Made by a program: the position numbers and the translations under genes. From positions 1-22,919 of the forward strand of contig CAMZAI010000012.1 of the NCBI GenBank assembly GCA_947304065.1: 22,919 bases of DNA, given 5' to 3'. The notes under the pieces are model-generated. The model made no database searches, had not been told where the DNA came from, and worked only from the letters and a program-made list of their open reading frames with translations. The stretch comes from an uncultured Clostridia bacterium (GTDB lineage Bacteria > Bacillota > Clostridia > Lachnospirales > Lachnospiraceae). This document shows positions 1 through 8,631 of the stretch, one piece after another (position 1 is the first letter of the stretch; every line of letters begins with the position of its first letter).

Positions 1-708
1 AACGGCGCTTATGTAGCAACAAAGACCGATTCCGGCATCGACATCGACTTCAACGATCCCAAGGTTGTTGAAGGTCTTACCGGACTTCAGAATTTCACCC
101 AGAATGTTAAGTTCCGTGACGCAATCGACTGGTCAAAGGAAGGCTGGGATTCCTTCATTAAGGATTTCCGTGACGGCAAGTACATGATGTGCCTTGAGGA
201 GTTCTGGATCTCGTACGCTTACCTGAACAAGGAAGACGGCGGAATGACAGATGACTGGGGCTGGGTACCTTTCCCCAAGGGACCTTCGGCAACAGACTGG
301 TCCTGCTACGGCAAGGAGAACGGCGCACGCTTCATTCTTAACGGCGTTGAGGATCCCGATGCGGTTGCACAGGTTTACGATCTGATCACAGACCTTGCAG
401 ACAACAATGACGATTGGGACGATCTTATGGAAGATAAGCTCGAGAACTGGTGCCGTGACGCCAAGACTGCAGAGCTCGTTTCCTACATCTACAACAACAA
501 GCTCGCAGTTATCAACGGCGTACAGGGCTTCGGCGACCTGAACGGCGCTATCAACGAGATGATCTCCGCAGTTTCCAAGGGAGAGATGACTCCCCAGACC
601 GCTCTTGAGACCTATCAGTCTTCGATCACAGCGGCTATGAACGATATCGCAAACCACGACTACAATGCCGACATGCTGGAATATAAGGTTGATGAGCCTG
701 CCGAATAA
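1..708 (+). CDS. ABC transporter extracellular solute-binding protein, C-terminal part (5' truncated)
   Basis: The reading frame is open from base 1 to a TAA at 706-708, giving 235 residues with no start in the window, so the N-terminal half and any lipoprotein signal lie upstream. The visible part has the look of the C-terminal lobe of family-1-type sugar-binding lipoproteins: a segment rich in W, D and N (FKDG-like 'KDFRDGKYMMCLEEFW', then 'WGWVPFPKGP') followed by helices and a late 'ISAVSKGEMTPQTALE' motif, which resembles the usual 'G.MTPEEAL' close of these proteins. Such proteins capture an oligosaccharide outside the membrane and deliver it to an ABC permease. The permease genes are not in the window. 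A LacI-family regulator follows 19 bp later on the same strand, which fits a sugar-uptake locus. Family assignment is good; the substrate cannot be read from the sequence. Confidence 0.85.
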   Translation, partial: NGAYVATKTDSGIDIDFNDPKVVEGLTGLQNFTQNVKFRDAIDWSKEGWDSFIKDFRDGKYMMCLEEFWISYAYLNKEDGGMTDDWGWVPFPKGPSATDWSCYGKENGARFILNGVEDPDAVAQVYDLITDLADNNDDWDDLMEDKLENWCRDAKTAELVSYIYNNKLAVINGVQGFGDLNGAINEMISAVSKGEMTPQTALETYQSSITAAMNDIANHDYNADMLEYKVDEPAE

Positions 709-727
709 TTCCCGCACATAAGAATAC

Positions 728-1762
728 ATGGACAATGAGAAGAAAATAACGATCTACGACATTGCCAAAGAGGCCGGGGTATCTGCTTCGCAGGTATCCC
801 GGGCCATCTCGGGCAAAGGATACGTATCTGAGGAAAACAGGGCCAGGATCAACGAGCTGGTCGAGAAGTACAATTACAGGCCGAACGCCGTTGCGCGCAA
901 CCTTCAGAAGGGTGAGAGCAATACGGTGGGCTTTCTTATCCCCCATGTTTATCAGGAGTATTTCCCGCTCGTGTATTCGGTATTCGAGCGAGAGATGACC
1001 GCGAGGGGCTATGTGACCATCGTGTTCAACGGCAAAAGTACGCCCGAAGACGAGATCAGGAACCTTAATCTGCTCGAAGAGCTTCGTGTGGACGCGGTCG
1101 TGATCATCGGAGGAAGCCTGGACTTTGCAGACTGGAACGAAAGAGACAATTATGTCCGGACCATCAAGGATCTGAGCAGAAAGATCCCCTGTATCCTCGG
1201 CAATGAGAGAGCCGGATCGCTCTCGTGCTCCGGAGTCTATGTAAATATAGACAAAGGCGCGGAGGAGCTGGTCCGCCATCTTGCGGAAAAGGGACACAAG
1301 AGCATGGGCATCCTCGGAGGCTTCAGGTCGGTTCATCCGTCCTTCCGCCTTCAGGAAAGCCTGAAAAAGTTTGGAAAGCAGTACGGACTTGAGTTCCGTC
1401 CCGAATGGCAGGTATTCTCGTCATACAATTCCCTCGACGGAGCAGAAGCGATGCGCGAGCTGCTGAAGCAGAAGGAACTTCCCACAGCCGTCTGCTGCAT
1501 CAACGACGAGATCGCTGTCGGCGCTATGGGAGTTGCGCTGGACAGAGGGATGAGAGTGCCCGAGGATATTGCGTTTACCGGATTTGACGGAGTAGACTTA
1601 AGCCGTCAGTTCCGTCCGCAGGTCACCACCATCCAGATGGATTTTGAGACCATGGGCAGGAAGCTTGCGGAACTCGCCTACAACAGCATTAAGGGCGAGC
1701 GGCAGGTCACCGACGTTGTGGTCGATCCGTGGGTGGAGATCAGGCAGAGTACAAACGGATAA
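728..1762 (+). CDS. LacI-family transcriptional regulator
   Basis: The 344-residue length is normal for a LacI/GalR repressor. Residues 7-60 form the DNA-binding head: 'TIYDIAKEAGVSASQVSRA' is the LacI helix-turn-helix and 'YRPNAVARNLQKG' is the hinge helix. The rest is a periplasmic-binding-protein-like sensor core, starting at 'NTVGFLIP' and ending near 'VDPWVEIRQSTNG', which normally binds a sugar or sugar phosphate. It starts 19 bp after the solute-binding protein stop and probably shares its transcript, so it may control that uptake system. The start is fixed by an in-frame stop at 719-721, but no clear Shine-Dalgarno precedes it (only 'CACATAAGAATAC'), so translation may depend on coupling to the upstream gene. 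The strong terminator at 1796-1831 closes the unit. The effector is unknown. Confidence 0.93.
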   Translation: MDNEKKITIYDIAKEAGVSASQVSRAISGKGYVSEENRARINELVEKYNYRPNAVARNLQKGESNTVGFLIPHVYQEYFPLVYSVFEREMTARGYVTIVFNGKSTPEDEIRNLNLLEELRVDAVVIIGGSLDFADWNERDNYVRTIKDLSRKIPCILGNERAGSLSCSGVYVNIDKGAEELVRHLAEKGHKSMGILGGFRSVHPSFRLQESLKKFGKQYGLEFRPEWQVFSSYNSLDGAEAMRELLKQKELPTAVCCINDEIAVGAMGVALDRGMRVPEDIAFTGFDGVDLSRQFRPQVTTIQMDFETMGRKLAELAYNSIKGERQVTDVVVDPWVEIRQSTNG

Positions 1763-1795
1763 CAAACTTTTTAACGAATAAACCCTATAAACTTG

Positions 1796-1831
1796 AAAAA
1801 GGCGGTCATCGTAAGGATGATCGCCTTTTTT
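1796..1831. terminator. Bidirectional rho-independent terminator
   Basis: Arms AAAAAGGCGGTCATC (1796-1810) and GATGATCGCCTTTTT (1816-1830) pair around the loop GTAAG with one G-T wobble. The T run on the + strand follows lacI, and the A run on the left becomes a T run on the - strand, so the hairpin can also stop asnS transcripts. It sits between two convergent genes, as expected for a shared terminator. Confidence 0.9.
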
Positions 1832-1846
1832 GTGCGATAAGCGAAT

Positions 1847-1881
1847 GCCCTCGGCAGCAAGCTCGCTTGCTGGACGAGGGC
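1847..1881. repeat. Two-part stem-loop in the convergent lacI/asnS gap
   Basis: GCCCTCG (1847-1853) pairs with CGAGGGC (1875-1881), and inside it CAGCAAG (1855-1861) pairs with CTTGCTG (1866-1872) around a CTCG loop. There is no T run, so it is not a simple terminator. It is the first of three structured blocks in this gap. Confidence 0.7.
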
Positions 1882-1888
1882 TGAGTGA

Positions 1889-1925
1889 ACGGTCATTGAG
1901 CGGACTTCGTACGCGAGATGACCCG
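1889..1925. repeat. REP-like short palindrome, copy 1 of a dispersed repeat
   Basis: The block has terminal arms ACGGTCAT (1889-1896) and ATGACCCGT (1918-1926, one-base bulge) around a core containing CGGACTTCGTACGCGAG. A closely related sequence (GGTCAT, then CGGACGGAGTACGCGG, then GATGAC) occurs at 18483-18513 in another intergenic gap. The shared arms and core suggest a dispersed REP-like element. Only two copies are visible here. Confidence 0.55.
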
Positions 1926-1929
1926 TCGA

Positions 1930-1955
1930 ATCGAGTAGGAGTCAGCCTACTCGAT
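1930..1955. repeat. Perfect 10-bp inverted repeat downstream of asnS
   Basis: ATCGAGTAGG (1930-1939) and CCTACTCGAT (1946-1955) are perfect inverted copies around AGTCAG. The hairpin lies about 30 bp past the asnS stop on the - strand. It has no T tract there, so it may stabilise the 3' end of the asnS mRNA or belong to the repeat cluster beside it. Confidence 0.7.
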
Positions 1956-1984
1956 CATGAGATAATATTGTCTGCCGTGAAATA

Positions 1985-3373
1985 TCAGAAATCGCAGGAC
2001 TTGGGTGTTCTGGGATAAGGGATGACGTCGCGGATGTTCTCAACGCCTGTGAGGTACATGATCAGGCGCTCAAAGCCCATACCGAAGCCGGAGTGGATGC
2101 AGCCGCCGTATCTTCTGGTGTCGAGATACCAGTCGATACCCTCTTTGTCTACGCCCATCTCGTCCATACGCTTCAAGAGTACGTCGAGATTCTCCTCTCT
2201 CTGGCTGCCGCCCATCAGCTCGCCCGCCTGGGGAACGAGCAGGTCAACTGCAGCTACGGTAGCGTTGTCGGGGTTGACCTTCATGTAGTAAGCCTTGATA
2301 TCCTTGGGCCAGTCTGTTACGAAAACGGGGCCGTGGAAATATTCAACGATGTACTTCTCGTGCTCCTTCGCGATATCCTCACCGTAGTCGGGTTGGAACT
2401 CCCACTTAACGTCGGCCTTCTTTAAGATGTCGATGACATCGTGATGGGAGATGCGTGTAAACTTCGCGTTGATGATGCCGTTCAGCTTATCCTTTAAGCC
2501 GTTGGAAACGAACTTGTCGCAGAAGTCGATCTCTTCGGGACATCTCTCCATAACGTACTTAACGACGAATTTGAGCATATCCTCTTCGATGTCCATGAGG
2601 CCCTGCAGGTCGCAGAAAGCCATCTCGGGCTCGATCATCCAGAACTCGTTCGCATGGGTCTGGGTGTTGGAGTTCTCTGTTCTGAAGGTGGGGCCGAAGG
2701 TGTAGATATCGCCGAAAGCCATCGCAAAGGTCTCACCCTGGAGCTGGCCGGAACCGGTGATGAACGACTGCTTGCCGAAGAGGTCCTTGGAGAAATCAAC
2801 CTTTCCCTCGGGAGTCATGGGCAGATCGTTCATGTTCAGCGTGGTGATCTTGAACATCTGATCGGAGCCCTCGCAGTCCGCGCCGGTGATCAGGGGGGTA
2901 TGAACATATACATAGCCTCTGTCCTGGAAATATGTGTGGATAGCCATAGCGGCTACCGAACGTACCCTGAATACTGCCGAGAAAAGGTTCGTCCTGGGGC
3001 GGAGATGCGCAACGGTACGGAGATACTCTCTCGTATGGCGCTTGGGCTGGATCGGGTAATTCTCGGGGCAGTCGCCGAGTAAAGTTACCTTTGAAGCTTT
3101 CAGCTCAAAAGCCTGCTTGTTCTCGGGAGTGAGCACGAGTGTGCCGGTCACCTCTACGCTTGAGCCTACTCTGATCCTGGAGATATCCTCAAAATTGCTG
3201 AGCTCTTTCTCGTATACTACCTGAAGATTATCGAAAAATGATCCGTCGTTTACGGTAAGGAATCCAAACTGTGCCTGCGAGCGGTTTGTACGTACCCAGG
3301 CGCATACGGTCACTTCTTTGGATGCATATTCGGATGTGTTTCTGAACAGCTGTTTAATTCTTGTTCTCATCAT
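1985..3373 (-). CDS. asnS: Asparaginyl-tRNA synthetase
   Basis: This cytosolic class IIb enzyme attaches asparagine to tRNA-Asn. It is 462 residues, close to the 466 of E. coli AsnRS. Residues 20-105 are the OB-fold anticodon-binding domain ('VTVCAWVRTNRSQAQFGF', 'NDGSFFDNLQ'). The class II catalytic core follows: motif 1 around 'RSVAAMAIHTYF', motif 2 'FRTENSNTQTHANEFW' with 'IEPEMAF', and motif 3 'GFGMGFERLIMYLTG' followed by 'ENIRDVIPYPRTP'. The SNTQ-x-HANEFW motif 2 region indicates AsnRS rather than AspRS. Two adjacent ATGs exist. GGAGG lies only 3 nt before the first and 6 nt before the second (3370), so the real protein may be one residue shorter. It has its own promoter at 3404-3431 and is transcribed alone. 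Confidence 0.97.
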   Translation of the reverse strand: MMRTRIKQLFRNTSEYASKEVTVCAWVRTNRSQAQFGFLTVNDGSFFDNLQVVYEKELSNFEDISRIRVGSSVEVTGTLVLTPENKQAFELKASKVTLLGDCPENYPIQPKRHTREYLRTVAHLRPRTNLFSAVFRVRSVAAMAIHTYFQDRGYVYVHTPLITGADCEGSDQMFKITTLNMNDLPMTPEGKVDFSKDLFGKQSFITGSGQLQGETFAMAFGDIYTFGPTFRTENSNTQTHANEFWMIEPEMAFCDLQGLMDIEEDMLKFVVKYVMERCPEEIDFCDKFVSNGLKDKLNGIINAKFTRISHHDVIDILKKADVKWEFQPDYGEDIAKEHEKYIVEYFHGPVFVTDWPKDIKAYYMKVNPDNATVAAVDLLVPQAGELMGGSQREENLDVLLKRMDEMGVDKEGIDWYLDTRRYGGCIHSGFGMGFERLIMYLTGVENIRDVIPYPRTPKSCDF

Positions 3374-3403
3374 AGTCCTCCGTTTGTTTTATACATATCA
3401 ACT

Positions 3404-3431
3404 ATAATAGCAAGTTTTTCCCGAATTTCAA
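3404..3431 (-). promoter_or_regulatory. Predicted sigma-A promoter of asnS
   Basis: On the - strand TTGAAA (3431-3426) is followed after 16 bp by TATTAT (3409-3404). The -10 box lies about 30 bp before the asnS start, leaving room for the GGAGG ribosome site. No T-box-like leader fits in this short space. Confidence 0.6.
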
Positions 3432-3464
3432 ACATTTTTTCCTTTTTTTTGGTGCAATGCGCGC

Positions 3465-3470
3465 TATAAT
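3465..3470 (+). promoter_or_regulatory. Possible -10 box for the hybrid kinase gene
   Basis: A perfect TATAAT lies 51 bp before the kinase ATG, but the 17-bp-spaced -35 position is a T run (CTTTTT) with no match to TTGACA. If real, this promoter may need an activator. Confidence 0.4.
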
Positions 3471-3520
3471 GAAGATGAAGTATCGTATATTTTCATTGCG
3501 GAAAGCAGGACAGGGGTTTT

Positions 3521-6500
3521 ATGCGTATTTCGTTCAAAAAGATCGTCAGGGCCGCAGCACTTGGGCTGCTGGCAATTATGACAGTTTCATCGGCAGCTCC
3601 GGCGTACGGCGTATCGGCGGCGGATACGGGTACCGCCGTGTCTGCGGGCAGCGAAGATGATATCAAGCGCAACGGCGGAGGCTATGCGGTCACCGGGCAG
3701 GTAGAGGGCACCGGATACGCCGCCTTTCTTTACGATTCCAAGAACGGGCTTCCCACCTCGGATGCAAATGCCATTTACTGCGCCAGAAACGGCTTTATTT
3801 GGATCGGAAGCTATTGCGGCCTTATTGTATACGACGGAACCACATTCGGCCGTATGGAGTCTTCTACGGGCATTACAAACGCAAACGCCATCTATGAGGA
3901 CAGTCTGGACCGCCTCTGGGTCGGCACGAACGACAACGGCCTTATCCTTATGGACAATGACGGCCGCTATCTGCGTTACGACGATGCGGACGGACTGACC
4001 TCTCTTTCGATCAGATCCATTACCGGCGACAACGACGGCTATGTCTACATCGGTACCACCACCGGCATCTGCTACGTGGACACCGAACTGAAGCTACATA
4101 AGCTCGACGCCGATCTGGTCAACAACGAATATATAACAAGACTCGTGTTCGACGGCGCGGACACCGTCTACGGCACGACGAGAGCCGGCGCGGTATTTGC
4201 GATCCGCGACCATAAATGCATAGGCTATTACAACGGCGACGATCTCGGAATAGGCGAGATCACCACGGTCTATCCCGATCCGCAAAACGCGGAGCATGTC
4301 TATCTCGGAACAAAGCACGGCTATGCCGCGCTCGGCGATTTTTCCGATAATTTCAGGAATCTCCAAAAGATCTATATTGCGGATCCCGACGATATCACAC
4401 ACGGAGTGAACAACTCCATTACCTGGATCACATACGCCGCGGAGAGGATGTGGTTCCTGACCAAGAGCATGATCGGCTACATTGACACGGACGGCATTTA
4501 CAAAGTAGTGGACGATCTTCCGATGACGAGCTCGATCGGCTCGATGATAGAGGACTTCGAGGGCAATCTCTGGTTTACCTCGGACCGTCAGGGAGTCATG
4601 AAGATCGTTGCGAACAAGTTCACCGACATCTTCTATATCGCGGGGCTGGAAAGCGCCGTAGTCAACGCCACCTGCAAATACAGGGGCGACCTTTATATCG
4701 GCACGGACAGCGGCCTTATCGTGCTTGACTCAAATAATAAAAAGGTCGAAAGCCCGCTCGCCGATTACCTTGACAATACGAGGATCAGATGCCTGATGGA
4801 GGATCCAGAGGGGAATCTCTGGGTATCGACCTATACGAACGGGCACGGTCTGGTCTGCTACACGCGTGACGGCGATATCGAGAGCTTCAGCGAGGAAAAC
4901 GGCATGCCGAGCAACGAATTCCGCTGCACGGTCATGGCGTCCGACGGAAGGATACTCGCGGCATCGAACGGAGGACTCGTGATACTCAAAGACCGCGCGA
5001 TCGAGCGCGTGATCGATGACAATACCGGACTTACCAACACTGTCATCCTGACCATCTGCGAGGGCGACAACGGCAAGCTTTATCTCGGAACCGACGGCGA
5101 CGGCATATATGTGATCGACGGCAATAAGATCACGAAGAAAGGACGCAAGGAGGGTCTTTCCAGTGAGGTGGTAATGCGCATTACAAAGGACGTGACGCGC
5201 GGCATATACTGGATCGTGACTTCCAACTCCATCGAGTACATGAAGGACGGCGTGATCACGACGGTTTCGCAGTTCCCTTATTCCAACAACTACGAGATCA
5301 AGTTCGACGCGAGCGGAAACGCGTGGGTGCTTGCCTCGAACGGCATCTATGTCGCCGACACCGAAGACCTGCTCTCCGGAGAGCCTTTTGAGTACAGTTT
5401 TTACAATACTTCAAACGGACTCCCTTCGGTAGCCACAGGCAACAGCTACAGCGCGCTCGAACCCGACGGAACGCTTTATCTGGCGGGCAGGACGGGCGTC
5501 AGCTGCGTAAATATCGACAATTACTACGACAGCTCGGTCAATGTGAAGCTCATGATCCCTTACGTCGAGGCGGACGGCGAGTACTATTATCCCGGCAGCA
5601 ACGGCAAGGTAACGATCCCCGCCGGCATTGACTCGATCACGATCTACGGCTACGCTGTGGCCTATTCGCTCAACGACCCGAAGATCAGATGCTACCTCGA
5701 GGGCTTCGGAGCGCCCGAGCTCATCGTGAGCAGGAGCGGGCTGACACCTCTCAGATACACGAACCTTTCGGGCGGTGATTATACCTACCGGATGTCTGTA
5801 GTGAGCAACGCCGGCGATAAGGAATACAACTTTATCGAGCTGCAGATCGTAAAGCAGAAGAGTTTCTGGGAAAAGATCGGAGTCAGGATCGCCGCGTCCC
5901 TTATCGGAGCCGGCGCGATCGCGCTGCTCGTATGGTTTATCCTGAGGGCCACCATCATCAGCAGGAACAATGATGAGCTGCGTCAGGCAAAGGACGAGGC
6001 GGACCGCGCGAATACCGCGAAGTCCCGCTTCCTTGCGAACATGTCGCATGAGATCCGCACGCCCATCAATACGATCATCGGTATGGACGAGATGATCCTG
6101 AGAGAGGATAGGACACTTCCGGTTGAAAAATATTCTACATCTGTAGTTAAATACGCGGGTTCGATCCGCAAGGCATCGGAAAGCCTGCTCGGCATCATCA
6201 ACGATATCCTCGATCTGTCAAAGATCGAATCGGGCAGCATGAACCTCGTCGAGCGCGAGTACGACACATTTGAGCTGCTGAACGCGGTAGTCACGATGAT
6301 CCGCGTGCGCGCGATCGAAAAGGACCTCGATTTCAGGCTCGACATCGATCCTGCGATCCCGTCGAGGCTGTTCGGCGACGACGGAAAGATCAAGCAGGTC
6401 ATCCTGAACCTGCTCACCAACGCGGTTAAATACACGAAGGAAGGCTCGTTCACCCTCACGATGAAAAAGGAAAGTGATGAGAACGGAGTCTGCAGGATAC

Positions 6501-7846
6501 ATTACAGCGTAAGCGATACGGGCATCGGTATCCGCGAAGAGGACATGGAGAAGCTCTTCAAGCCCTTCGAGCGCGTCGACGAGCAGAAGAATGCGGGTAT
6601 CCAGGGAACCGGTCTGGGACTCGACATCTCCAAGCAGTTTGTGGCCCTGATGGACGACGAGCTCCGCTGCGAGAGCGTCTACGGCGAAGGCTCAACCTTC
6701 TTCTTTACGCTTACCCAGAAGGTAGTGGATCCCGCGCCGATAGGCGATATCGAAGAAAGACTCGGCGAGGTCGAGACGGAGGATTACGTGCCGCTCTTTG
6801 CCGCGCCCGATGCGAAGGTGCTCGTGGTCGATGACAATGAGATGAACCTGATGGTAATCGAAGGACTGCTCGAGCAGACCAGAGTGCAGATCACGACCGC
6901 GATGAGCGGACGCGAATGCCTGGAGAAGCTCGAAGCGGAGGACTTTGACGTAGTCCTGCTTGACCATATGATGCCGGAGATGGACGGAATCGAGACCATG
7001 CACCGGATCACAGAGATGGGGAAGACAGTTCCGGTTGTCGCCCTTACCGCGAATGTCGCGGAGAACGGCGAGGAGTATTATATAAGCGAGGGCTTTACCG
7101 GGTATCTTGCAAAGCCCGTAGAGAGCAAGAAGCTCGAACAGAAACTTAAGGAACTGATCCCCGGAGAGAAGCAGCGCGAATGGGAGCTCTCCGACGGAGC
7201 GGTGGTAAAAGAGGCGAACGCCCAAAAGGAGGCCGCGGAAGCGGAAGCCGGAGACATCCTCGATCCGTTTGAGAGCGTGGAAGGGATCAATGTGCCCGAC
7301 GGCGTGAAGTTCTGCGGATCGAAGGAATCCTTCGTAAAAGCTGTAGGCAATTTCAGGAATGCTTTGCCTGAGCGCGCGGCAGAGATAGAAGATGCATTTG
7401 ACCGTGAGGACTGGGAATTCTATACGATCAAGGTCCATGCGCTCAAGAGTTCCGCAAGGATCATAGGAGCCGCGGAGCTTTCGAAGAAGGCCGAGGCCCT
7501 CGAGGAAGCAGGCAAGAACAACGACATTGATACGATAAAGCAGGATACCGCGGAGCTGCTCGGGCTGTACCGCAGCTACCTCGAAAGACTTCCGGGCGGG
7601 AAAGAGCCCGAAGAGGAAGAGCAGAAGCCGCCCGCGGATCCCGACACGATAGCGGATGCGCTTTCGGCGCTCGCCGAGATCGCGGAAGGCATGGATTACG
7701 ACAGCGCGGAGATGGTGCTCGAAGAGATCGGAGGCTACAGTCTGTCCGAAGAGGATGCGGAATTGTTCAAAGAACTCGGAAAAAGACTGAAGCATCTCGA
7801 CTGGGACGGAATGAGTGAATTGCTGGCAGAAAGAAGAAACTCATAG
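3521..7846 (+). CDS. Hybrid two-component sensor kinase: propeller sensor, TM, HisKA-HATPase, receiver, HPt
   Basis: This 1441-residue membrane kinase carries most of a phosphorelay. A signal peptide (about 1-34, 'KKIVRAAALGLLAIM') is followed by an extracytoplasmic sensor of repeated Reg_prop blades (for example 'EDPEGNLWVSTYTNG', 'GKLYLGTDGDGIYVIDG') to about residue 650. A Y_Y_Y-like domain lies near 690-775 and a TM helix at about 788-812. The cytoplasmic part has HisKA with phospho-acceptor H843 in 'NMSHEIRTP', and HATPase with N box near N967, G1 'DTGIGI' from D999 and G2 'GTGLGL' from G1029. A receiver follows (DD at 1104-1105, phospho-Asp D1148, 'LLDHMMPEMDG'), then an HPt domain with H1306 ('VHALKSSARIIGA'), and about 90 further residues after HPt. 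The layout resembles polysaccharide-sensing hybrid systems but lacks the AraC-type DNA-binding end. ATG 3521 has AGGGG 4 nt upstream. The next gene, 28 bp on, is the likely phosphate acceptor. Confidence 0.93.
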   Translation: MRISFKKIVRAAALGLLAIMTVSSAAPAYGVSAADTGTAVSAGSEDDIKRNGGGYAVTGQVEGTGYAAFLYDSKNGLPTSDANAIYCARNGFIWIGSYCGLIVYDGTTFGRMESSTGITNANAIYEDSLDRLWVGTNDNGLILMDNDGRYLRYDDADGLTSLSIRSITGDNDGYVYIGTTTGICYVDTELKLHKLDADLVNNEYITRLVFDGADTVYGTTRAGAVFAIRDHKCIGYYNGDDLGIGEITTVYPDPQNAEHVYLGTKHGYAALGDFSDNFRNLQKIYIADPDDITHGVNNSITWITYAAERMWFLTKSMIGYIDTDGIYKVVDDLPMTSSIGSMIEDFEGNLWFTSDRQGVMKIVANKFTDIFYIAGLESAVVNATCKYRGDLYIGTDSGLIVLDSNNKKVESPLADYLDNTRIRCLMEDPEGNLWVSTYTNGHGLVCYTRDGDIESFSEENGMPSNEFRCTVMASDGRILAASNGGLVILKDRAIERVIDDNTGLTNTVILTICEGDNGKLYLGTDGDGIYVIDGNKITKKGRKEGLSSEVVMRITKDVTRGIYWIVTSNSIEYMKDGVITTVSQFPYSNNYEIKFDASGNAWVLASNGIYVADTEDLLSGEPFEYSFYNTSNGLPSVATGNSYSALEPDGTLYLAGRTGVSCVNIDNYYDSSVNVKLMIPYVEADGEYYYPGSNGKVTIPAGIDSITIYGYAVAYSLNDPKIRCYLEGFGAPELIVSRSGLTPLRYTNLSGGDYTYRMSVVSNAGDKEYNFIELQIVKQKSFWEKIGVRIAASLIGAGAIALLVWFILRATIISRNNDELRQAKDEADRANTAKSRFLANMSHEIRTPINTIIGMDEMILREDRTLPVEKYSTSVVKYAGSIRKASESLLGIINDILDLSKIESGSMNLVEREYDTFELLNAVVTMIRVRAIEKDLDFRLDIDPAIPSRLFGDDGKIKQVILNLLTNAVKYTKEGSFTLTMKKESDENGVCRIHYSVSDTGIGIREEDMEKLFKPFERVDEQKNAGIQGTGLGLDISKQFVALMDDELRCESVYGEGSTFFFTLTQKVVDPAPIGDIEERLGEVETEDYVPLFAAPDAKVLVVDDNEMNLMVIEGLLEQTRVQITTAMSGRECLEKLEAEDFDVVLLDHMMPEMDGIETMHRITEMGKTVPVVALTANVAENGEEYYISEGFTGYLAKPVESKKLEQKLKELIPGEKQREWELSDGAVVKEANAQKEAAEAEAGDILDPFESVEGINVPDGVKFCGSKESFVKAVGNFRNALPERAAEIEDAFDREDWEFYTIKVHALKSSARIIGAAELSKKAEALEEAGKNNDIDTIKQDTAELLGLYRSYLERLPGGKEPEEEEQKPPADPDTIADALSALAEIAEGMDYDSAEMVLEEIGGYSLSEEDAELFKELGKRLKHLDWDGMSELLAERRNS

Positions 7847-7874
7847 GATTGCAGATAAATAAACGGAGGATACC

Positions 7875-8624
7875 ATGGAAAAGAGAGTAATGGTGATCGG
7901 TGAAAAAGAGAGCTTTCTTATAAGGACTTTGAGAAAGAAGCTCTCCGAAAGCGGTATCGAGTCTTTCTACTGCCCGCCGAATATCGATTCGATCGGAAAA
8001 AGGTGGGGAGAAAAGTGTGTTACGGCCTATTATCTGAATGATGACGAGCATGTTCCGAACGATGTCCTTCACTTCCTGAAGGAGCACCTTACCGAATCGG
8101 GAGAGCAGATCATATTTATCGGCGACAAGTCGGATATCGAACAGCTGAGAAAGCTCATGAATTCCACATTGATCCGCGAATGCTATCCGAGACCGCTCGA
8201 CACCGACAAGATGATAAAGGATGTCGCAAAGCTCATGAAGACGGGCCCGACAGCCGCAGCCAAGAAGCGCGTCATGATAGTGGACGACGATACCGAATAT
8301 CTGGCGCTGGTCCGCGACTGGCTAAAGGACCGCTATCAGGTCTTCATGGCCAATTCCGGAATGCAGGCGATCAAATTGCTCGGCACGAACAAAGTCGATC
8401 TGATCCTGCTCGATTTCCAGATGCCCATCACTTCGGGCCCGAAGGTACTCGAAATGATCCGCAGCGATTTCGAGACTGCGTCCATACCCGTATTCTTCCT
8501 GACCGGCCGCAACGACAAGGACAGCGTAATGCAGGTCGTAAACCTGAAGCCGGAAGGATATCTGCTCAAGACCATTGAGAAGCATGCCTTGTTGGCTAAG
8601 CTGGAACAGTTCTTCGCGCGATAA
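7875..8624 (+). CDS. Response-regulator protein with pseudo-receiver and receiver, no output domain
   Basis: The protein has 249 residues in two halves. Residues 131-249 are a complete receiver: acidic D137-D139 ('VMIVDDD'), phospho-acceptor D180 ('LLDFQMP'), the conserved threonine in 'FFLTGRND' and lysine K232. Residues 1-120 look like a second receiver fold ('RVMVIGEKESFLIRTLRKKL', 'QIIFIGDKSD', 'YPRPLDTDK'), but the acidic cluster is absent, no Asp sits at the expected phosphorylation position, and the conserved Lys is replaced by Arg. There is no DNA-binding or enzymatic output domain. A strong GGAGG lies 6 nt before the ATG. The gene follows the hybrid kinase by 28 bp, so it is the probable final acceptor from H1306. 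It may act through protein contacts; this is inference. Confidence 0.87.
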   Translation: MEKRVMVIGEKESFLIRTLRKKLSESGIESFYCPPNIDSIGKRWGEKCVTAYYLNDDEHVPNDVLHFLKEHLTESGEQIIFIGDKSDIEQLRKLMNSTLIRECYPRPLDTDKMIKDVAKLMKTGPTAAAKKRVMIVDDDTEYLALVRDWLKDRYQVFMANSGMQAIKLLGTNKVDLILLDFQMPITSGPKVLEMIRSDFETASIPVFFLTGRNDKDSVMQVVNLKPEGYLLKTIEKHALLAKLEQFFAR

Positions 8625-8631
8625 CCAAGAC

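Noticed and set aside
6692..7795. A 367-codon open frame on the - strand inside the hybrid kinase gene
   Set aside because: It lies wholly opposite a gene with complete kinase, receiver and HPt motifs; its length follows from the GC-biased codon use of the real frame and it has no recognisable domain.
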